64,000 nucleotides of DNA from Alcaligenaceae bacterium (GTDB taxonomy: Bacteria; Pseudomonadota; Gammaproteobacteria; Burkholderiales; Burkholderiaceae_B). Every line of letters starts with the position of its first letter. Position 1 is the first letter of the stretch. This document shows positions 59,797-64,000 of this stretch, one piece after another. The position numbers were made by a program, and so were the translations under genes. Under the pieces are notes generated by a model. That model made no database searches. It had not been told where the DNA came from and saw nothing but the letters and a program-made list of their open reading frames with translations. The stretch lies in the NCBI GenBank assembly GCA_947380655.1, contig CANCRX010000006.1, positions 1 to 64,000 on the forward strand. The letters are read 5' to 3'.

Positions 59797-61104
59797 TTAT
59801 GCCGCAGCGTCTTTCAGCGTAACCTTTGGAGCTTTGGTCTCAGTTGCTTTTAAATCCTGTTCATCAGCATAAACCAACAAGGGTTTGCCCTGACCATCAA
59901 TTGCTGACTCATCTAACACCACGCGTTTGATATTACCGTGTGAAGGTAACTCATACATGGTGTCAAGCAGAGCCAATTCAAGGATCGAACGCAAACCACG
60001 GGCGCCAGTCTTTCGCTTGATCGCTTTACGCGCAATCGCACGCAAGGCAGCGGGACGAATTTCAAGCTCAGTGCCTTCCATGGCGAACAGTTTTTGAAAC
60101 TGTTTGACCACGGCGTTCTTAGGCTCGGTCAGGATCTGTATCAGGGTGTCCTCATCGAGCTCCTGCAACGTGGCGACCACAGGCAGTCGGCCTACCAGCT
60201 CTGGAATCAGACCGAATTTAACCAAATCCTCAGGCTCGACATCCAGGAAGGTGTCGCCTGTGGATTGATTCTCTTTCGAATCGATGGTTGCGCCAAAACC
60301 AATACCCGAGCGCTCGGTACGATTACGAATGACTTTCTCAAGACCGTCAAATGCACCACCAACAATGAAAAGGATATTGGTGGTATCAACCTGAACGAAG
60401 TCCTGATTAGGATGTTTACGTCCGCCTTGAGGAGGCACAGAAGCCACCGTACCTTCGATGAGCTTGAGCAAAGCTTGTTGCACACCCTCGCCCGACACAT
60501 CGCGGGTAATGGATGGGTTATCGGACTTTCGCGAAATCTTGTCGATTTCGTCGATATACACAATCGCACGTTGGGCTTTTTCAACTTCGTAGTTGCAGTT
60601 TTGAAGCAACTTTTGAATGATATTTTCTACGTCTTCACCAACATAACCGGCTTCGGTCAGTGTGGTGGCGTCGGCCATCACGAAAGGCACGTTCAACTGA
60701 CGCGCCAGCGTCTGGGCGAGCAATGTTTTACCTGAACCGGTCGGTCCGATCAGCAAAATATTACTTTTTGAGAGTTCTACGTCATCGCCCTTGATTTCGC
60801 CGTGACGCAGTCGTTTGTAGTGGTTGTAGACCGCCACAGCCAATACGCGTTTAGGCGCGGTCTGACCGATCACATATTGATCAAGAAAGGCTTTAATTTC
60901 TGCGGGGGTAGGCAAATCTGTACGGATAGATTCGCGGGCATTAGCCTGTGCTTCTTCGCGAATGATGTCATTGCACAAGTCAATGCACTCATCACAAACG
61001 AAAACCGATGGGCCTGCAATCAGCTTGCGAACTTCAGTCTGGCTTTTATTGCAAAAAGAGCAGTGCAGCGCTTTAGTGCCTGCGGATGCTTTTTTTTCAG
61101 TCAT
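59797..61104 (-). CDS. clpX: ATP-dependent Clp protease ATPase subunit ClpX
   Basis: AAA+ unfoldase that feeds ClpP, 435 residues. The N-terminal zinc-binding domain is CSFCNKSQTEVRKLIAGPSVFVCDECIDLCNDI. Walker A is GPTGSGKTLLAQTLA and Walker B is IVYIDEIDKI, followed by the RKSDNPS pore loop. The IGFGA loop that docks on ClpP and the sensor-2 TGARGLRSILE are present. It starts 29 bp after the clpP stop. Order tig-clpP-clpX-lon is the standard one. Confidence 0.98.
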   Translation of the reverse strand: MTEKKASAGTKALHCSFCNKSQTEVRKLIAGPSVFVCDECIDLCNDIIREEAQANARESIRTDLPTPAEIKAFLDQYVIGQTAPKRVLAVAVYNHYKRLRHGEIKGDDVELSKSNILLIGPTGSGKTLLAQTLARQLNVPFVMADATTLTEAGYVGEDVENIIQKLLQNCNYEVEKAQRAIVYIDEIDKISRKSDNPSITRDVSGEGVQQALLKLIEGTVASVPPQGGRKHPNQDFVQVDTTNILFIVGGAFDGLEKVIRNRTERSGIGFGATIDSKENQSTGDTFLDVEPEDLVKFGLIPELVGRLPVVATLQELDEDTLIQILTEPKNAVVKQFQKLFAMEGTELEIRPAALRAIARKAIKRKTGARGLRSILELALLDTMYELPSHGNIKRVVLDESAIDGQGKPLLVYADEQDLKATETKAPKVTLKDAAA

Positions 61105-61133
61105 AACGTTCCAATACAGAAATAAATACGTAT

Positions 61134-61793
61134 TTACGCTGCTGAGTCGGCGCGGGTCGTGAGCACTTTGTCGATTAGGCCATAGGCAGCTGCATCTTCG
61201 GCTGACATGAAATTATCACGTTCCGTATCGACTTCAATGCGCTCAATGGACTGACCTGTATTTTTAGCGAGCATGCCATTGAGGCGTGAACGCAAATCAA
61301 GAATTTCACGGGCCTGAATCTGGATATCCGTCGCCTGGCCCTGTGCACCACCTGAAGGCTGGTGAATCATGATGCGTGAATTAGGCAAGGAAAAGCGTTT
61401 GCCCTTGTTGCCTGCGGCAAGCAAGAATGCACCCATGCTCGCGGCCAAACCTGTGCATAAGGTTGAAACCTCAGGCTTGATGAAGTGCATGGTGTCGTAA
61501 ATCGCCATGCCAGCGTAAACCGATCCACCGGGTGAATTAATGTAGAGCGCCACATCCTTGTCAGGATTTTCGGACTCAAGAAACAATAATTGGGCGACGA
61601 TCAAGTTGGCAGACTGGTCATTAACAGGACCGACCAAGAAGATCACGCGCTCTTTGAGCAGTCGTGAATAAATATCATAGGAGCGCTCGCCCCGACCCGA
61701 CTGCTCAACGACCATCGGAATGTAACCAAGCCCGGTGGGGGTGACTGAAGAACCACCGTGCATGGATGCATAAAAATCGGTAAAGCGTTGCAT
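61134..61793 (-). CDS. clpP: ATP-dependent Clp protease proteolytic subunit ClpP
   Basis: Serine peptidase forming the ClpP tetradecamer, 219 residues. The catalytic Ser is in CTGLAASMGAFLLAAG and His in RIMIHQPSGGAQGQA, with Asp in the RDNFMSAEDAAAYGLIDKV region. INSPGGSVYAGMAIYDTM is the family signature. The first roughly 15 residues are likely a propeptide removed by self-processing; an alternative ATG lies at codon 11. It begins 2 bp after the tig stop. Confidence 0.98.
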   Translation of the reverse strand: MQRFTDFYASMHGGSSVTPTGLGYIPMVVEQSGRGERSYDIYSRLLKERVIFLVGPVNDQSANLIVAQLLFLESENPDKDVALYINSPGGSVYAGMAIYDTMHFIKPEVSTLCTGLAASMGAFLLAAGNKGKRFSLPNSRIMIHQPSGGAQGQATDIQIQAREILDLRSRLNGMLAKNTGQSIERIEVDTERDNFMSAEDAAAYGLIDKVLTTRADSAA

Positions 61794-61795
61794 AG

Positions 61796-63106
61796 TTAAG
61801 CAGTTCCCATGATTTGGTCAAACGGTACGGCTTCGTCTTCGACCTGAGCTTTAGCCAAAGCGTGCTGCACAACGTTGTCTTCGAGGACAATGCCCTCGAC
61901 TTCAGAACGGCGCGCACGATCTGACAAATAATAGCTGACAACTTCAGCTGGTTTTTCGTAATTCGCGGCGAACTCTTCAATTCGCGCACGAACTTGCTCA
62001 GGCTTAGCCTGGAGCGATTCTTTTGCAACCAGCTCTGCTACCAGCAGACCCAGACGCACGCGACGCTCTGCTTCTGCAGTAAAAGCATCAGCAGGAATAG
62101 GCATCGTGTCAGCATTTGGCACACCGCGCTGCTTGAGCTCAGCGCGAGCCGAGGCAACGCGTTCTTCGCTTTCGCTCTCGATCAGTGCTTTGGGCACATC
62201 AAAGGTTGCAGCCTCAACCAGTGCATTCATTACACTGGTTTTAGTACGCGCCATGCTGCGGGCTTTGACTTCACGTTCGATATTGCCACGGATGTCCGCA
62301 ACGAGTTTCTCAACATCACCTTCGGCCTGGCCGAGGGACTTGGCAAACTCAGCGTCCATCGCTGGCAGAACGGGCTCAGCAACTTCTTTGAGGGTCACGG
62401 TGAATTCAGCAGTTTTGCCGGCGACGTCTTTGCCACCGTAATCAGCTGGAAATTCAACTGGGAATTTTTTAGTCTCACCGGTTTTCATACCGCGAATTGC
62501 GGTTTCAAACTCAGGCAACATGCGACCCTGACCTAATACAAAGGGGAAATCATCGGCTTTGCCGCCTTCGAAAGGCACATCATCGATGGTACCCAGAAAA
62601 TCGAGTGTGACGCGGTCATCATCGGTGGCTGCACGGCCTTCGCGGGCCTCATGCTGGGCGCGTTGCTTGCGCAGCACATCAATGGTGCGCTGGACTTCGG
62701 CTTCGCCGACTTCCGTCACAGCACGTTTGATTTTCAAGGTTGAGAGATCAGGAACGGTCACTGTAGGATAGACCTCAAAGGTCGCCGCAAAAGCCAAGGT
62801 GCTTTCTGGCACGCCTTCGGTTTTAGGCTCGAGCTTAGGTGCACCGGCTACACGCAGGCCTGAAGCCTGGATGGCCTGCTCAAAAGCCTGTCCAACTTTG
62901 CTGTTGATCGCATCGTAGCGAATGCCAGGAGCGTGTGAACGTTCGAGCATTGACATGGGGACTTTGCCTGGGCGGAAACCCGCGACTTTGGCGGTGCGCG
63001 CGACACGCTTGAGTTCGGCCTGAACGGCTTGTTCGACATCTGCCATTGAGACAGAAAGTTCAACACGGCGCTCGAGGCCGGAGAGTGTTTCAACAACAGG
63101 TTGCAT
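61796..63106 (-). CDS. tig: Trigger factor
   Basis: Ribosome-associated chaperone and peptidyl-prolyl isomerase, 436 residues. The N-terminal ribosome-binding domain has VVETLSGLERRVELSVS and the tail loop GFRPGKVPMSMLERSHA. The FKBP domain is about 155-240 (DRVTLDFLGTIDDVPFEGGKADDFPFVLGQGRMLPEFE). A helical C-terminal chaperone domain follows. The ATG at 63106 fits the family start; a frame to 63151 would add an unrelated cysteine-rich leader. It lies 65 bp downstream of tRNA-Leu on the same strand and may share its transcript. Confidence 0.97.
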   Translation of the reverse strand: MQPVVETLSGLERRVELSVSMADVEQAVQAELKRVARTAKVAGFRPGKVPMSMLERSHAPGIRYDAINSKVGQAFEQAIQASGLRVAGAPKLEPKTEGVPESTLAFAATFEVYPTVTVPDLSTLKIKRAVTEVGEAEVQRTIDVLRKQRAQHEAREGRAATDDDRVTLDFLGTIDDVPFEGGKADDFPFVLGQGRMLPEFETAIRGMKTGETKKFPVEFPADYGGKDVAGKTAEFTVTLKEVAEPVLPAMDAEFAKSLGQAEGDVEKLVADIRGNIEREVKARSMARTKTSVMNALVEAATFDVPKALIESESEERVASARAELKQRGVPNADTMPIPADAFTAEAERRVRLGLLVAELVAKESLQAKPEQVRARIEEFAANYEKPAEVVSYYLSDRARRSEVEGIVLEDNVVQHALAKAQVEDEAVPFDQIMGTA

Positions 63107-63171
63107 GTAAAAATCTACCAAACAGTATGTACAGCGCAGCAGACTGCCCACGCCGAATTAATGGATCGGGT

Positions 63172-63258
63172 TGGTGCGAAGGGCGGGACTCGAACCCGCA
63201 CACCTGTTACGGCGTCAGGACCTAAACCTGGTGCGTCTACCAATTTCGCCACCTTCGC
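63172..63258 (-). tRNA. tRNA-Leu (anticodon UAG)
   Basis: 87 bases including an encoded CCA end (63172-63174). The acceptor stem GCGAAGG / CCTTCGC is perfect and the D arm has GGCGAAATTGGTAGACGC. The anticodon loop TTTAGGT holds TAG. A long class II variable arm (GCCGTAACAGGT) and the T arm GCGGGTTCGAGTCCCGC follow. It closely resembles E. coli tRNA-Leu(UAG). The outermost anticodon-stem pair is C-A rather than Watson-Crick. Confidence 0.96.
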
Positions 63259-63269
63259 AGTAGGCAGGC

Positions 63270-63275
63270 ATTGTA
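63270..63275 (-). promoter_or_regulatory. -10 box of the tRNA-Leu gene
   Basis: Leftward TACAAT lies 11 bases before the mature tRNA 5' end, followed by a GC-rich GCCTGCC, the discriminator type seen at stringently controlled stable-RNA promoters. No good -35 was found at 16-18 bases. The promoter may also serve tig. Confidence 0.5.
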
Positions 63276-63321
63276 GCGCACCATTGAAGTGGTTTCCGAC
63301 CCCCTAAGTGTTTCTACTGGT

Positions 63322-63333
63322 TAAAATACAAAA
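63322..63333 (+). promoter_or_regulatory. Candidate -10 box of dapC, six bases before the start codon
   Basis: TAAAAT (63322-63327) is followed by six bases and then the dapC ATG at 63334. Initiation at the usual distance would begin at or next to the ATG. No -35 hexamer or Shine-Dalgarno is clear. Confidence 0.35.
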
Positions 63334-64000
63334 ATGAACCCGCGCCTCGACACCCTACAGCCCTATCCTTTTGAGAAATTACGTGCCTTGCTGGCCCAGG
63401 CAGGCACGCCACCAAAGGATTTGCGGCCAATTAACCTATCCATTGGTGAGCCTAAGCACGCCGCCCCCGAATGCGTAAAAAACGCAATAATCGGCTCACT
63501 GGCCGGACTTTCGGTCTATCCGCCGACTAAAGGTGACCCCTTATTGCGGCAGGCAATCAGCCAGTGGATCGGGCGCCGCTATGGAATTCCTGAGCCTGAC
63601 CCCGAAACACAGGTATTACCCGCACTAGGCTCGCGCGAGGCACTATTTGCCTTTGCACAGGTTGTTTTGGACCCCTCCAAAGACGGCATCGTGGTTTGTC
63701 CAAACCCCTTCTACCAGATCTATGAGGGGGCCGCGCTGTTAGGTGGCGCCACGCCCTATTACGTGAACTCAGATCCTGAGCAGAATTTTCGTTGCGACTG
63801 GTCGAAAGTACCCACAGAAATCTGGGCACGCACGCAATTGCTGTTCGTTTGCTCGCCAGGAAACCCGGCTGGGAACGTGATGGGGCTGGAAGACTGGAAA
63901 CAGCTCTTCGCGTTATCCGATCGCTATGGATTCGTGATTGCCTCGGACGAGTGTTATTCAGAAATTTATCTCGACGAAAACAATCCACCGCTGGGTGGTA
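63334..64000 (+). CDS. dapC: Succinyldiaminopimelate aminotransferase, N-terminal part (partial)
   Basis: PLP aminotransferase of lysine/peptidoglycan precursor synthesis, open to the window end (222 residues seen). It starts MNPRLDTLQPYPFEKLRALL. INLSIGEPKHAAPECVK, then SVYPPTKGDPLLRQAISQWIGRRY, ALGSREALFAFAQVVLDP, CPNPFYQIYEGAA, and VCSPGNPAGNVMGLEDWKQL with SDECYSEIY follow in order. This is the class I fold up to just before the Schiff-base lysine. The N-terminus and 'GEPKH' fit DapC of betaproteobacteria. It is divergent from tRNA-Leu across 75 bp. Confidence 0.9.
   Translation, partial: MNPRLDTLQPYPFEKLRALLAQAGTPPKDLRPINLSIGEPKHAAPECVKNAIIGSLAGLSVYPPTKGDPLLRQAISQWIGRRYGIPEPDPETQVLPALGSREALFAFAQVVLDPSKDGIVVCPNPFYQIYEGAALLGGATPYYVNSDPEQNFRCDWSKVPTEIWARTQLLFVCSPGNPAGNVMGLEDWKQLFALSDRYGFVIASDECYSEIYLDENNPPLGG

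Noticed and set aside
60094..60735. Open frame of 213 codons opposite clpX
   Set aside because: Shadow of clpX; composition reflects the complementary strand of conserved codons.
1..64000. CRISPR arrays, prophage, integrase/att sites, riboswitches
   Set aside because: No regularly spaced repeats, phage genes or recognisable riboswitch cores were seen on either strand.

Overview
The window reads as a chromosomal segment of a betaproteobacterium of the order Burkholderiales. Tentatively it is an Alcaligenaceae-like organism of intermediate GC. Support comes from a solitary tripartite-tricarboxylate ('Bug'/TctC) receptor, a LivM-LivG fusion transporter, tig-clpP-clpX-lon followed by dapC, a single-permease lolC-lolD-tatD block, prfB-lysS, and surE-pcm-nlpD. 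Family placement is inference; no rRNA is present. Coding density is very high. No gap without a gene exceeds about 215 bp, and many neighbours overlap by a few bases. There is no phage, CRISPR array or large island. Accessory DNA is limited to one intact IS150-group element, one HigBA toxin-antitoxin pair and a few isolated catabolic genes.

Layout. 1-2949: nadE (partial), argH, rlmD. 2992-6826: surE-pcm-nlpD, then a PolB-type exonuclease and a periplasmic protein where rpoS is often found. 6966-10243: plsY, tsaD and the ABC-F ATPase ybiT. 10398-16839: an AGCS amino-acid symporter and a branched-chain amino-acid ABC system. Its binding-protein gene is separated from the permease genes by a strong internal terminator, and its LivM and LivG are fused. 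16878-18328: an IS3-family (IS150 group) element sitting in the loop of the liv operon terminator. 18373-20655: ldcA, tadA, HAD hydrolase. 20695-23028: a Bug receptor and an HpsN-like dehydrogenase behind a LacI-type operator. 23188-24360: a 390-residue protein resembling the Bacillus transglutaminase Tgl. 24461-31020: methyltransferase, SDR, greB, PHP phosphoesterase, alpha/beta hydrolase, comEC. 31117-37748: MFS carrier, tatD-lolD-lolC, a conserved protein, recJ. 37856-41296: prfB (with programmed frameshift), SDR, lysS. 41297-46205: LysR regulator, flavin-reductase-like protein, 2-haloacid dehalogenase, AEC carrier, higBA, hydroxypyruvate isomerase family. 46220-51460: complete iscRSUA-hscBA-fdx operon with IscR-type sites at its promoter. 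51624-56751: protein tyrosine phosphatase, uvrB, aspartate/tyrosine aminotransferase, and lexA with a textbook SOS box. 56765-63106: hslR, lon (heat-shock promoter), clpX, clpP, tig. 63172-64000: tRNA-Leu(UAG) and dapC (partial).

Functionally the window combines protein quality control (tig, clpP, clpX, lon, hslR, pcm), DNA and translation maintenance (uvrB, lexA, recJ, comEC, greB, prfB, lysS, tsaD, tadA, rlmD), Fe-S assembly, envelope biogenesis (lolCD, nlpD, ldcA, plsY) and amino-acid or organic-acid uptake. The observations most worth a second look are the Tgl-like protein, the IS inserted exactly into a terminator loop, LexA with a linker about 56 residues longer than in E. coli, the missing rpoS behind nlpD, and several undescribed inverted repeats in promoter regions. 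All homology statements rest on motif reading and memory of family sequences, not on database searches.
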